DNA of 64,000 bases, taken from positions 671,594-735,593 of the forward strand of contig NZ_JAHKPV010000001.1 of the NCBI RefSeq assembly GCF_018860765.1, read 5' to 3'. Shown here one piece after another: positions 18,309-25,598 of the stretch. This stretch comes from Marinobacter salexigens. GTDB taxonomy: Bacteria > Pseudomonadota > Gammaproteobacteria > Pseudomonadales > Oleiphilaceae. Position numbers and translations under genes: made by a program. A model generated the notes under the pieces. That model did no database searches. It was not told the DNA's origin and saw nothing but the letters and a program-made list of their open reading frames with translations. How positions within the stretch are numbered: position 1 is the first letter of the stretch; every line of letters begins with the position of its first letter.

Positions 18309-19367
18309 ATGCTGAACTGGGACGACGAAACCAAACCAAAAACCCAGCCCGCTGCAGACAGCAGCGTGGCCCCGGTGAACGTAGACGACAAGCGCGTAAT
18401 CAACGGCGAAACCGACGTAAACCAGTTGGCCCCCTTCAAATACCCCTGGGCTTGGGAGTTCTTCATGAACGCCAACAAAAACCACTGGACCCCGTTGGAC
18501 GTGAACATGGCGCAGGACGTTCACGACTACCACCATCGCCTGAGCCCGGCGGAAAAGCACGTGTTCGAAAACGTGGTGGCCTACCTCACCACCTCCGACA
18601 TACTGGCCATGCGCAACATTGGTCTGGCGGTGATGGAGAAGATGACTGCGCCTGAGCTACAGATATATCAGGCACGCCAAGTGTACGAAGAGGCGCTGCA
18701 CACCTGGACCTACCAGCACTGCATTGAAACCTTGAACCTAGACCAAAGCGAAATTTACAACCGCTACCGCGTGGTGCCGCAAATAAACGCCAAAATCCAG
18801 ATGGCAAACCGCCGCCTGGACGCCGCCATGCGCTCCGACCTGAACCTGCGGAACAAAGACGACCTGCAAGAATTCATCATGTCGTACCTGTTCTTTGCAG
18901 CGGTGTTTGAAGGTTGCTGGTTCTACAACGGCTTCAGCCCCATCTTCGCCTTGCAGCGCCGTGGCCTGATGCGCGGCACGGGCGAGCAGTTCCAATACAT
19001 ACTGCGCGACGAAGCCATGCACTTCGCCTTCGGCCTGAAAGTGGTGAACCAGATACTGGAAGAAGAAAACATCAGCTTCGATCCCAAAGCCGTGCGTGAA
19101 ATGTGGGAAGAATCCGAAGCCGCCGAGCACGACTACGCCAACTACATCCTGCGGGACCCCATCCTTGGCTACTCCGCGGAATACCACACCGAACAATTCC
19201 GTTTCATAGCCAACCGAAGAGCCCGCACCGTAGGGCTGGAAGAACCGTTCCCGGGTGCGAAAAACGTATCACCCTGGCTGGAAGAACAAGCCACCATGCG
19301 TAAAGAAAAGAACTTCTTTGAAACGCGGGTGATTGAGTACCAGACAGGGGCGCAGTTGGAGTGGTGA
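18309..19367 (+). CDS. nrdB: Class Ia ribonucleoside-diphosphate reductase beta subunit
   Basis: Radical-generating diiron subunit, 352 aa. Iron-ligand and radical-region motifs are visible: EEALHTWTYQHCIETL (about residues 118-133) with Glu, His and the likely radical tyrosine, FEGCWFYNGF, and ILRDEAMHFAFGLKVV (about 234-249). The C-terminal tail, which docks to NrdA, is intact. Cotranscribed with nrdA under the B12 leader. Its stop lies only 23 bases from the end of the convergent integron integrase gene, so nrdB marks the left boundary of the integron. Confidence 0.96.
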   Translation: MLNWDDETKPKTQPAADSSVAPVNVDDKRVINGETDVNQLAPFKYPWAWEFFMNANKNHWTPLDVNMAQDVHDYHHRLSPAEKHVFENVVAYLTTSDILAMRNIGLAVMEKMTAPELQIYQARQVYEEALHTWTYQHCIETLNLDQSEIYNRYRVVPQINAKIQMANRRLDAAMRSDLNLRNKDDLQEFIMSYLFFAAVFEGCWFYNGFSPIFALQRRGLMRGTGEQFQYILRDEAMHFAFGLKVVNQILEEENISFDPKAVREMWEESEAAEHDYANYILRDPILGYSAEYHTEQFRFIANRRARTVGLEEPFPGAKNVSPWLEEQATMRKEKNFFETRVIEYQTGAQLEW

Positions 19368-19389
19368 GGCTGCACCGCATCTAGGGAAT

Positions 19390-20376
19390 TCAAAAGCCTT
19401 CGTCCACCGGGCTGCGAACACCAAAACCACCTTTGCGAATTACATGGGTGTAGATTTCTGTCGTGCGCAGGTCTGAATGGCCGAGGAGCTTCTGGATGGT
19501 GCGAAGATCATAGCCGGCCTCCAGCAGACGCGTGGCAAAACTGTGGCGAAAGGTATGACTGCCCGCGAGCTTGCGGATCCCGGCAGCCTGAATAGCGAGA
19601 CGAAAGTGCTTTTGAACCGTTCGGTCCATTAGATGATGTCGCCTGCTAATGCCCGAACGAGGGTCCTTCGAAAGCATCTGTGCCGGAAAGATGTATTGCC
19701 AACCAGGCTCCTGACTGGCATTCGGATATTTGCGTGCGAGGCTCGCCGGAAGATAAACAGAGCCAGATCCTTTCAAAAGATCCGCCTGATGCATGTGCAG
19801 AGCGGATTCGATCTGTTGTTTTAACGGTTCGATGAGGCGATCCGGTAGCAGGGTGATTCGATCTTTAGCGCCTTTACCGCTACGAACAATCAACTGCTGC
19901 ATATCAAAATCAACGTCTTTAACTCTCAGTCGCAGAGCTTCGTTAATACGCAGCCCGGAGCCGTAGAGGAGCATGGCAACAAGCTTGTAATCTCCGCTCA
20001 GATTACGAATAACAGACCTAGCTTCCTCCGCACTGAATACCGTTGGAAGTTTGACCGGTTTTCTGGAGTGCTTGAAATCCAGATCATCCAGAGGTTGGCC
20101 CAGAAATTCTCGATAGAGAAATACCAATGCATTCAGAGCGACTCTCTGGGTAGAGGCGCTTACGTTTGCCTGCAAAACCAGATGAGACAGAAATGCTTCG
20201 ACTTCCGCAGAGCCCATAACTGCAGGATGCTGGCGACCATGGAAGCGGATAAAGCGTTTGATCCAGAACAGGTAGGTTTTCTCTGTTTTATACGCCATGC
20301 CTCGAAAACGTATAAAAGCCCGAACCTTATCCAAAAAACGGGTTGGCTGTGCTGGTATTGGGGTAGGGATATCCAT
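19390..20376 (-). CDS. intI: Integron integrase (IntI), chromosomal type
   Basis: Tyrosine recombinase of 328 aa that inserts and excises gene cassettes at attI and attC. The catalytic residues are all present: Arg143 in [11 protein letters not shown], His274 and Arg277 in HTFRHSF, His300 in LLGHSD and the nucleophile Tyr309 in TTEIYTHV. The extra alpha-helical patch that separates IntI from other tyrosine recombinases lies around residues 191-255 (ALHMHQADL through [19 protein letters not shown]). Length is normal and there is no frameshift, so it is probably active. Transcribed away from the cassettes. A perfect LexA box sits 20 bases upstream of the start, and GAGGAT precedes the ATG. Confidence 0.95.
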   Translation of the reverse strand: MDIPTPIPAQPTRFLDKVRAFIRFRGMAYKTEKTYLFWIKRFIRFHGRQHPAVMGSAEVEAFLSHLVLQANVSASTQRVALNALVFLYREFLGQPLDDLDFKHSRKPVKLPTVFSAEEARSVIRNLSGDYKLVAMLLYGSGLRINEALRLRVKDVDFDMQQLIVRSGKGAKDRITLLPDRLIEPLKQQIESALHMHQADLLKGSGSVYLPASLARKYPNASQEPGWQYIFPAQMLSKDPRSGISRRHHLMDRTVQKHFRLAIQAAGIRKLAGSHTFRHSFATRLLEAGYDLRTIQKLLGHSDLRTTEIYTHVIRKGGFGVRSPVDEGF

Positions 20377-20395
20377 ATCCTCTCATCCTTTAATG

Positions 20396-20411
20396 CTGTT
20401 TTTATATACAG
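20396..20411. promoter_or_regulatory. LexA box (SOS operator) of intI
   Basis: CTGTTTTTATATACAG matches CTGT-N8-ACAG exactly. It overlaps the likely -10 of intI (TATACT on the minus strand, 20410-20415; a TTGACT lies at 20430-20435 but with a short 14-base spacer). Predicts induction of cassette shuffling by DNA damage. Confidence 0.85.
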
Positions 20412-20460
20412 TATACGGATCGCGATCGAAGTCAAGAGGTTGCTAATTGGTGGAGTTATA

Positions 20461-20472
20461 CGAACGCGTTCG
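20461..20472. promoter_or_regulatory. Palindrome CGAACGCGTTCG upstream of intI
   Basis: Perfect 12-bp palindrome inside ATACGAACGCGTTCG. It differs by one central base from the palindrome over the cassette promoter at 20701-20712. Candidate operator of an unknown shared regulator. Confidence 0.5.
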
Positions 20473-20544
20473 CAAAAATCCAGAACTCTCCAGAGAAAAG
20501 AAGGTAACTATCTGATAGGGTTTGAAAGTTGGTGCAGGAAGGGT

Positions 20545-20600
20545 GGAGTTATGCGCCCATGGTGGGGGCGGGAGTGGCTCTAAAGAGGGCGTATAACTCC
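20545..20600. repeat. Inverted repeat GGAGTTATRCGCCC in the attI region
   Basis: Left arm GGAGTTATGCGCCC (20545-20558) and right arm GGGCGTATAACTCC (20587-20600) match at 13 of 14 positions across a 28-base spacer. The related direct copy GGTGGAGTTATACG lies at 20449-20462. The GTTATRC part resembles att core sites, but the order is GTT to AAC, opposite to an attC. There is no T tract to suggest a terminator. Confidence 0.5.
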
Positions 20601-20696
20601 GGCGGTAGCCGTGGTAATTGGTGCTCAAAAGTTTGTTTTTATTCAGAACATTTTTTTATTTTGAGTGTGTTTGAATGGAGTTTTACGAATGAGTGA

Positions 20697-20718
20697 TATA
20701 CGAACTCGTTCGTATAAT
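20697..20718 (+). promoter_or_regulatory. Palindrome overlapping probable cassette promoter Pc
   Basis: TATACGAAC-TC-GTTCGTATA (20697-20716) is a perfect palindrome with 9-bp arms. It overlaps a perfect -10 TATAAT (20713-20718) pointing into the cassettes. No good -35 was found, which suggests an activator or a repressor-controlled weak promoter. It may be the Pc promoter that drives the first cassettes. Confidence 0.5.
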
Positions 20719-20723
20719 TAGCT

Positions 20724-20730
20724 GTTAAGT
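20724..20730 (+). other. attI core site (integron insertion point)
   Basis: GTTAAGT fits the GTTRRRY core. The first cassette begins at TTAAGT (20725), and its R'' site at 21125-21131 (ACTTAAC) is the exact complement. This fixes the attI/cassette boundary. Confidence 0.75.
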
Positions 20731-20740
20731 TGCAAAAATT

Positions 20741-21130
20741 ATGAATCAGTTCGATGGACCAAGCTGGCGAATCAATTTGTTGCCCGAGTGGGTAGGAGAG
20801 CATGAAGAAGATTGCTCTCTCGTTTTTCACCCGGAAGGCGTAGGGGCGCTCCAGATCAGTAGCTATTCCAAAGAAGGAACTGTCACGGAAGCTGACTTAA
20901 GAGGGTTGGCGGAAGAGCACATAGAGGCCGGAGCTAAATTAACTGAAGCTGACGCAGGCGACTTCAAGGGCTTCACTTTAGCATTTGGTTCGGACAATGA
21001 ATTTTGGCAATTCTGGTATGTTGCCAACGGGCCAACTGCTCTATTCATCACATACAACTGCCAAGCAGCGGATCGCGACGCTGAAATTGAGTCGATCAAG
21101 AGCATGATCTCGGACTTGGCTGCAACTTAA
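20741..21130 (+). CDS. Cassette 1: hypothetical protein
   Basis: Soluble protein of 129 aa, acidic, with no signal peptide. It opens with FDGPSWRINLLPEWVGEHEEDCSLVFHPEGVGALQIS, which looks like a beta-rich domain, and later has FWQFWYVANGPTALFITYNC. I do not recognise the family. It is the cassette nearest attI, and so the most recent insertion and probably the best expressed. The start lies ten bases inside the cassette with no strong ribosome site. Confidence 0.7.
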   Translation: MNQFDGPSWRINLLPEWVGEHEEDCSLVFHPEGVGALQISSYSKEGTVTEADLRGLAEEHIEAGAKLTEADAGDFKGFTLAFGSDNEFWQFWYVANGPTALFITYNCQAADRDAEIESIKSMISDLAAT

Positions 21131-21195
21131 CCAGTAGGTGAAGCCGACCGGTACTGCGCTGCGCTCCGTCCCGGCGGCTTACCATGGCGTTAAGC
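21125..21195 (+). repeat. attC1 recombination site (71 bp)
   Basis: R'' ACTTAAC (21125-21131), R' GTTAAGC (21189-21195), with a self-complementary GC-rich centre (TGCGCTGCGC). The stop of cassette 1 lies inside it. Confidence 0.85.
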
Positions 21196-21208
21196 ACAAG
21201 GAAGGCTC

Positions 21209-21604
21209 ATGCACGCAAACATAGCCCGCTACGGAATAATTCTGAACACGGAAAATTTCGAGGAGTGCGTGGCGTTCTATCGAGACCTCTTTGGATTGCG
21301 TCAGCTATTCGAGAAAAAGGAGGGTGACTTCAAGCTCACCTGTCTCGAGTACGGGAATGGCTATTTGATGGTCGAGCAAGGAGGCAAGGCGAAGAACGGC
21401 GTTAAGTCACCGACAGAGGGTAGCTTCAAACTGCGCTTTAATGTCGAGGATTTGGAGGAGGCCCTGGCGGAAATAAGGGCATGGGGTATCCAAGCTGAAA
21501 TCCAGGAAAGTTCTTGGGGCCGGACTATCAACATCAGCGACCCCGATGGCAACCGGGTAGGTGTCAGAGATGAAGCTGGCTTCGTCCGCCAGATCAATGC
21601 TTAA
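21209..21604 (+). CDS. Cassette 2: VOC-superfamily (glyoxalase-like) protein
   Basis: Single-domain vicinal-oxygen-chelate protein of 131 aa. It shows the paired beta-alpha-beta plan: YGIILNTENFEECVAFYRDLFGLRQLFE in the first half and LRFNVEDLEEALAEIRAWGI, then ISDPDGNRVGVRDE, in the second. Members include glyoxalases, dioxygenases and drug-binding resistance proteins. The possible metal positions do not settle which. Good ribosome site (AAGGAAGG) before the ATG. VOC proteins are common integron cargo. Confidence 0.8.
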   Translation: MHANIARYGIILNTENFEECVAFYRDLFGLRQLFEKKEGDFKLTCLEYGNGYLMVEQGGKAKNGVKSPTEGSFKLRFNVEDLEEALAEIRAWGIQAEIQESSWGRTINISDPDGNRVGVRDEAGFVRQINA

Positions 21605-21685
21605 CAAGTCAATTAAGTTCGTTCCCGGCCTGGCGGCCGTCCACCGGACGCCCTAGACGGGCGCCGCTTATCATTGGCGTTATGT
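21599..21685 (+). repeat. attC2 recombination site (87 bp)
   Basis: R'' GCTTAAC (21599-21605), R' GTTATGT (21679-21685). R'' complements the first bases of cassette 2 (TTAAGC at 21190). Shares the GGCCTGGCGGCCGTCC block with attC6. Confidence 0.85.
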
Positions 21686-21688
21686 GTT

Positions 21689-21717
21689 TTGACACCTGAT
21701 ACGTTGCAGGGTACGCT
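21689..21717 (+). promoter_or_regulatory. Promoter of the first higBA cassette
   Basis: Consensus TTGACA (21689-21694), a 17-base spacer, TACGCT (21712-21717). The -10 ends six bases before the toxin ATG, which predicts a leaderless message. Confidence 0.5.
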
Positions 21718-21723
21718 CAAGGA

Positions 21724-22002
21724 ATGATTCGAAGCTTCAAACACAAGGGCTTGGCAAAATTCTTCAAGTCCGGCAGCACTGCAGGGATTCAGGCCGCTCA
21801 TGAAAAGAGGCTTCGGCTAATTCTCGGTAGATTGAATGCAGCATCGAATGCCAAAGATATGGACTTACCCGGTCTTCGTTTGCACGAGCTCTCTGGCAAT
21901 CGTGCAAGAATCTGGTCAGTGACCGTCAGCGGTAACTGGCGAGTGACCTTCCGATTCGAAGACGGAGATGCCGAGATTGTAAACTACGAAGATTATCACT
22001 GA
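21724..22002 (+). CDS. higB: Cassette 3: HigB-type toxin (RelE superfamily)
   Basis: Ribosome-dependent mRNA interferase toxin of the HigB group, 92 aa. It carries the typical [20 protein letters not shown] start, the [14 protein letters not shown] centre and the [20 protein letters not shown] to NYEDYH end with the conserved Arg and terminal His. Full length. The antitoxin gene follows after ten bases, in the usual toxin-first order. It has its own promoter, so it can be expressed anywhere in the array. Confidence 0.9.
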   Translation: MIRSFKHKGLAKFFKSGSTAGIQAAHEKRLRLILGRLNAASNAKDMDLPGLRLHELSGNRARIWSVTVSGNWRVTFRFEDGDAEIVNYEDYH

Positions 22003-22012
22003 GGTACCGCCA

Positions 22013-22300
22013 ATGTTAATGCACAACCCTCCGCACCCGGGTGAAGTACTGCGAGAGCTTTGTATTGAGCCCCTCGGCCTCTCTGTCACGGCGGCGGCAG
22101 AGGCATTGGGCGTTAGCCGCAAAACGCTGAGTGCCGTGTTGAATGGCAAGGCCGGCATCAGTCCAGAAATGGCGATCCGGCTCTCTATCGCTTTCGATAC
22201 CTCGGCAGAAAGCTGGCTGAATCAGCAGTCCCAATACGAACTCTGGCATGCTGAACAACACCGCAAAGAGCTGAACGTGAAGAAGCTTGTTGCAGCCTGA
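22013..22300 (+). CDS. higA: Cassette 3: HigA-type antitoxin
   Basis: Antitoxin of 95 aa with a Xre-type helix-turn-helix ([39 protein letters not shown], about residues 24-62) after the family-typical [20 protein letters not shown]. It should neutralise HigB and repress the operon. The ATG at 22013 is used here; MHNPP two codons later is possible. Toxin-antitoxin cassettes help stabilise large integrons against cassette loss. Confidence 0.9.
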   Translation: MLMHNPPHPGEVLRELCIEPLGLSVTAAAEALGVSRKTLSAVLNGKAGISPEMAIRLSIAFDTSAESWLNQQSQYELWHAEQHRKELNVKKLVAA

Positions 22301-22306
22301 AGCAGC

Positions 22307-22384
22307 ACATAACCAGGCCATGCACCGGATGCCAAAACCTCCGCTTCGCTGCGGTTCTGTCACCGGTGATGGCGGGCGTTATGT
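22307..22384 (+). repeat. attC3 recombination site (78 bp)
   Basis: R'' ACATAAC (22307-22313), R' GTTATGT (22378-22384). R'' is the complement of this cassette's start TTATGT (21680). Confidence 0.85.
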
Positions 22385-22395
22385 GGGTATAGCCA

Positions 22396-22722
22396 ATGCC
22401 GCTATCTGATTTGACAGAAGCTGAGTTGAAAATCGTTCAGCAATGTTTGGATGCCGCCGCTGACGGTAAATTCTTCGAGGATTGGGAATTTCACACCCTT
22501 TTCGGTGTTGATCGTGAAATTGTTCGTCAGGTAGCAAAACAGTTCCCCTTCGTTGATGAGTTTGATGAAAGCGAGGGTGGTAATGACGACTCTTGGTTGG
22601 TAATCAACAATACCTTTGCCAACCTCATTTTCTATCCGCATCGCAAAGATGCAGAGCTTGCCCAGTGGGTTACAGCTTCAAAGGGCCAAGTGGAGGAGGT
22701 TTTCAGAAAATGGCGGGGGTGA
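22396..22722 (+). CDS. Cassette 4: hypothetical acidic protein
   Basis: Protein of 108 aa with no signal peptide or membrane segment. A helical first half (LTEAELKIVQQCLDAAADGKFFEDWEFHTLFGVDREIVRQVAKQFPFVDEF) leads into a beta-like NDDSWLVINNTFANLIFYPH. It looks like a compact alpha/beta domain, and I do not recognise the family. The start is 12 bases inside the cassette. Integron position argues that it is a real gene. Confidence 0.68.
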   Translation: MPLSDLTEAELKIVQQCLDAAADGKFFEDWEFHTLFGVDREIVRQVAKQFPFVDEFDESEGGNDDSWLVINNTFANLIFYPHRKDAELAQWVTASKGQVEEVFRKWRG

Positions 22723-22726
22723 GTTC

Positions 22727-22810
22727 ACATAACCAGTGCAGGCACGGCGACGCCTACTACATTGCGCCTTCGGCTGCATTTCGTAGGCGCGCATGCTGCA
22801 AGCGTTATGT
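22727..22810 (+). repeat. attC4 recombination site (84 bp)
   Basis: R'' ACATAAC (22727-22733), R' GTTATGT (22804-22810). The centre CACGGCGACGCCTACTACAT is shared with attC9. Confidence 0.85.
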
Positions 22811-22834
22811 GTACCCATCAGATTGGAGGAGCAG

Positions 22835-23242
22835 ATGAAATCCATCACGACTTCGCTCATGTTTGTCGGAGAGCAGGCCGGGAAAGCCGAGGAGGCAATC
22901 AGGTTCTATACCTCTTTATTTCCTGGTTCAAAGATCACCGATATTCAGCGCTACGGAGCCGGTGAGCATGAACCAGAAGGTTCTATCAAAATGGCTCGGT
23001 TCAGGATAAACGGAACCGAGTTTTTGGCGCTGGACAGTCACCTTGATCACCAATTTAATTTTACACCCTCCATGTCATTGTATGTTGAGTGTGAGTCCTC
23101 AAGCGAAATTGAGGAGGCTTTTCGGGCCTTAGCCGACGGTGGCTCGGAGCTGATGCCTTTGGATAACTATGGCTTTAGCCAGAAATTTGGGTGGCTGAAG
23201 GATAGGTACGGCGTGTCTTGGCAGCTCAACCTATCGGATTAA
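22835..23242 (+). CDS. Cassette 5: VOC-superfamily protein, PhnB/3-dmu-9_3-mt type
   Basis: Protein of 135 aa of the PhnB-like VOC group. It has ITTSLMFVGEQAGKAEEAIRFYTSLFPGSKI at the start, GTEFLALDSHLDHQFNFTPSMSLYVEC in the middle and the typical end GWLKDRYGVSWQLNL. The GGAGGA ribosome site four bases before the ATG at 22835 settles the start; upstream in-frame codons lie within attC4. Function unknown; relatives include putative methyltransferase-like and resistance proteins. Second VOC cassette in the array, not closely related to the first. Confidence 0.82.
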   Translation: MKSITTSLMFVGEQAGKAEEAIRFYTSLFPGSKITDIQRYGAGEHEPEGSIKMARFRINGTEFLALDSHLDHQFNFTPSMSLYVECESSSEIEEAFRALADGGSELMPLDNYGFSQKFGWLKDRYGVSWQLNLSD

Positions 23243-23260
23243 CGTGGCGACAGAGTCAAC

Positions 23261-23338
23261 ACATAACCAGGCGCAGCACTACGCAGCCTCCGGCTGCCGG
23301 ACGCTCGCAAGCTCGCGCCGGTGTGCGCGGCGTTATAC
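23261..23338 (+). repeat. attC5 recombination site (78 bp)
   Basis: R'' ACATAAC (23261-23267), R' GTTATAC (23332-23338). Confidence 0.83.
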
Positions 23339-23358
23339 ACAAGGAATGTTCATAGATC

Positions 23359-23634
23359 ATGGCAAGGAATCGCGGCCAAGATGGGCCAATTGAAATAAGG
23401 TTGATCAGCCTTTTTGCCTCGCTGTTTTTCTCTGTCCCAACGGCAGCATTCGTTTGGCTCTGGGTCAATTTGGAGTTGGCCGTTTACTGGGATGGTTTTC
23501 TGAGCAGTCGTTACCTCATTTTCTCTATCTTGGGTTTTGCTGTGCTGGCGTTGCTGCTCCCGAGACTTTTCCCGTCTATTCTTGGGGGTGTCTGGCGCGG
23601 TATAGCCAAGGTTTGGCATTGGTGGGGGTGGTAG
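23359..23634 (+). CDS. Cassette 6: small membrane protein
   Basis: Protein of 91 aa with two predicted membrane helices (about residues 14-36 and 48-70), a Trp-rich C terminus (WHWWGW) and a short polar N terminus. No family recognised. Small membrane proteins are frequent integron cargo. The start at 23359 lies 27 bases into the cassette without a strong ribosome site. Confidence 0.65.
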   Translation: MARNRGQDGPIEIRLISLFASLFFSVPTAAFVWLWVNLELAVYWDGFLSSRYLIFSILGFAVLALLLPRLFPSILGGVWRGIAKVWHWWGW

Positions 23635-23640
23635 CCTTAT

Positions 23641-23740
23641 GTATAACCAATCGTTCAAGTTCGCTACCGGCCTGGCGGCCGTCCGCCGGACGCCTACTAC
23701 GCTGCGCTCCGTAGGCGCCGCTTAACATTCAGCGTTAAAT
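23641..23740 (+). repeat. attC6 recombination site (100 bp)
   Basis: R'' GTATAAC (23641-23647), R' GTTAAAT (23734-23740). R'' complements the cassette start TTATAC (23333). Confidence 0.84.
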
Positions 23741-23756
23741 CAAGAAAGGTATATTC

Positions 23757-24188
23757 ATGGGTGCTTGGGGGATTGGCAATTTCGAGAACGATGATGCGGT
23801 CGATTGGACGCATGACATCTCTGGTTCAAAAGGGGTCAAGGTACTGCTTTCCCCACTAAAAGATGTTGTAAATGAAACTGGTTATTTAGAATCCCCCTAT
23901 TGCTGTCAAGCGCTTGTCTCTGCTGAAATTATCAACAAGGCTTTGTCCAAAGACAGATCGGAACTCCCCGAAGAAATTCAAAATTGGTTAGAAAGGAAAA
24001 AGGGGCTCTTTGGCAAACTGCCAGTGTTAGAACCGGTGCACGCCTCGTTAGCTGCTCAGGCCGTCAAAAAGATAATGGGAGACTCAGAGCTAAAAGAGTT
24101 GTGGCAAGAGACCGGTGAATATGACCAATGGCTCTCAGAACAGCAGCGCTTACTGGTAGCCTTAGAGAGATTTAACCAGTCGCTGTAG
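23757..24188 (+). CDS. Cassette 7: DUF4259 domain protein
   Basis: Protein of 143 aa starting MGAWGIGNFENDDAVDWTHD, the hallmark of DUF4259. The alpha-helical remainder includes CCQALVSAEIINKAL. Function unknown; the family recurs as mobile accessory cargo. The reading frame runs 19 bases into attC7, so the C-terminal residues (FNQSL) are encoded by the recombination site itself. Confidence 0.82.
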   Translation: MGAWGIGNFENDDAVDWTHDISGSKGVKVLLSPLKDVVNETGYLESPYCCQALVSAEIINKALSKDRSELPEEIQNWLERKKGLFGKLPVLEPVHASLAAQAVKKIMGDSELKELWQETGEYDQWLSEQQRLLVALERFNQSL

Positions 24189-24270
24189 TACGCGGCCGAT
24201 GGCCGCCGGACGCCCTTTACATTGCGGCTTCGCCTCCATTACAAGGGCGCCGCTAAGCTCAGCGTTAAAG
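24170..24270 (+). repeat. attC7 recombination site (101 bp)
   Basis: R'' ATTTAAC (24170-24176), R' GTTAAAG (24264-24270). The final G of R' departs from GTTRRRY, but cassette 8 carries the matching CTTTAAC at its other end. Confidence 0.82.
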
Positions 24271-24300
24271 CTCATTCGAAATCGAGACCACTTGCCTGTA

Positions 24301-24807
24301 ATGACGAGAAAAAGATCAAAAGATCCTGTAACGGCAGCTACTACAAGCTTTTTGTGGCCGTACCTGAAAAGCCAAGGTTTTGTGAAATCAACTACACGAA
24401 ACTTTTCGAAAGAGGTTAATGGTTTCTTTCAGCAAGTATGGATAGATGCGAATGGATTTTCGGGAAAGGAATCAGTTCGAGTGCACTACAATGTAATGCC
24501 AGTTGCTGAAGCCAATGTGGCTTCATACAGTGTCGGTGATGGTATAGATAGTTGGGATATGTCGACGCATGAACTAGCTGACGAATCTATGCAAGATGTA
24601 GTCGTTTTACTCGGATCAGAGTTACTTCCGAAGATGGATTCTTTCTCGAACTATGAATCTTATATAACCCAGTTCAATGATTATGGATCGGGAAATGACG
24701 AGTACAAGCAAAGTACTCTCTCCAAGATGTCTCGCTGGAAAACCAGTGATTTCAATGCTGAGGAGCTAGAAAAAATAGATGCAAATAGAAAGAAGCTTAG
24801 GCTTTAA
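24301..24807 (+). CDS. Cassette 8: DUF4304-like protein
   Basis: Protein of 168 aa. The N-terminal part (LWPYLKSQGFVKSTTRNFSKEVNGFFQQVWIDAN) resembles DUF4304, whose members share a GF-K--R-F---G--Q pattern. The rest is acidic and unremarkable. I took the ATG at 24301; the codons before it lie in or near attC7. Lower GC than the chromosomal genes, in line with foreign origin. The family match is from memory and moderately sure. Confidence 0.68.
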   Translation: MTRKRSKDPVTAATTSFLWPYLKSQGFVKSTTRNFSKEVNGFFQQVWIDANGFSGKESVRVHYNVMPVAEANVASYSVGDGIDSWDMSTHELADESMQDVVVLLGSELLPKMDSFSNYESYITQFNDYGSGNDEYKQSTLSKMSRWKTSDFNAEELEKIDANRKKLRL

Positions 24808-24894
24808 CAAAGCAATCAACCGGACTCCGCATTGCGTGGTTCGCTTCGCTCACTTTACCACGCAATGCTCCGCTCGGTTATTGCGGCGTTATAT
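24802..24894 (+). repeat. attC8 recombination site (93 bp)
   Basis: R'' CTTTAAC (24802-24808), R' GTTATAT (24888-24894). A long perfect stem, GCATTGCGTGGT with ACCACGCAATGC, is visible in the centre. Confidence 0.85.
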
Positions 24895-24906
24895 AGGATT
24901 AATTAC

Positions 24907-25509
24907 ATGAAGTTGCGATATGACTCCTTGGACTACTTTAAAACACCTGAAGAGTTAATCTTTCGTCTTAGGCTATGGACTGATCCTGACTTTAAGAAAG
25001 CGCCTATATTGATGGCTTCACAGGCACATGGTTGGAATGGTGTCTCAGTTGTTAATGCGTCGGAAGATATATACGGATATTTTATGTCACAGAATATCCT
25101 TGGCTCTATTCAGGCTGAGGACCAAGACGTAATAAGGAAATTAACAGGTTTCGATCTGTTAGGGGTTCTATCTAGGTTGCAGCAAAATTTCTCCAATGGT
25201 TTGTATAATTCTGGCGCAGTACACGATGAGCTTTCAGCACTAATGTGGTTGGGCCCTAAAGTCGGACCATGCTTAAACGAAGCGAAAACCCATATTGTTG
25301 GATATTACAGCGAATCCGAAGGCCTGTCGCAAGCTTTTGAGAATATGCTGTTTATTGAACACTACCCTCCTCAGGGAGGCTTAATTCAGGATTGGCTCAC
25401 GAAAGAAAAGTTCTTTGTCATCAGCTACAAAGCGGGACATAGAGATCAGCAGTGTATCGTGATGAGCCACCAAGCGATGGATCGTGAATACGGCATCAAA
25501 AATATATAA
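24907..25509 (+). CDS. Cassette 9: hypothetical protein
   Basis: Soluble protein of 200 aa, opening MKLRYDSLDYFKTPEELIFRLRLWTDP and later with ALMWLGPKVGPCLNEAKTHIVGYY. The ATG at 24907 follows TAGGATTAATTAC; upstream in-frame codons fall within attC8. No family recognised and no signal peptide. Lower GC than flanking chromosome. Confidence 0.68.
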   Translation: MKLRYDSLDYFKTPEELIFRLRLWTDPDFKKAPILMASQAHGWNGVSVVNASEDIYGYFMSQNILGSIQAEDQDVIRKLTGFDLLGVLSRLQQNFSNGLYNSGAVHDELSALMWLGPKVGPCLNEAKTHIVGYYSESEGLSQAFENMLFIEHYPPQGGLIQDWLTKEKFFVISYKAGHRDQQCIVMSHQAMDREYGIKNI

Positions 25510-25588
25510 CAAGGCCAAGCACGGCGACGCCTACTACATTGCGGCTTCGCCTCCATTTCGTAGCCGCGCATGTTGGCTGGCGTTAAGT
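25504..25588 (+). repeat. attC9 recombination site (85 bp)
   Basis: R'' ATATAAC (25504-25510), R' GTTAAGT (25582-25588). Nearly the same central sequence as attC4. Confidence 0.85.
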
Positions 25589-25598
25589 GTGAGGGAGT

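Noticed and set aside
17034..18560. Long minus-strand open frame opposite nrdA and nrdB
   Set aside because: It is the mirror of strongly biased codons in nrdAB and its product resembles no protein.
20461..20712. The CGAAC palindromes as Bacillus-type LexA sites
   Set aside because: Those need four bases between half sites; here there are two. A gammaproteobacterial LexA box is already present at 20396-20411.
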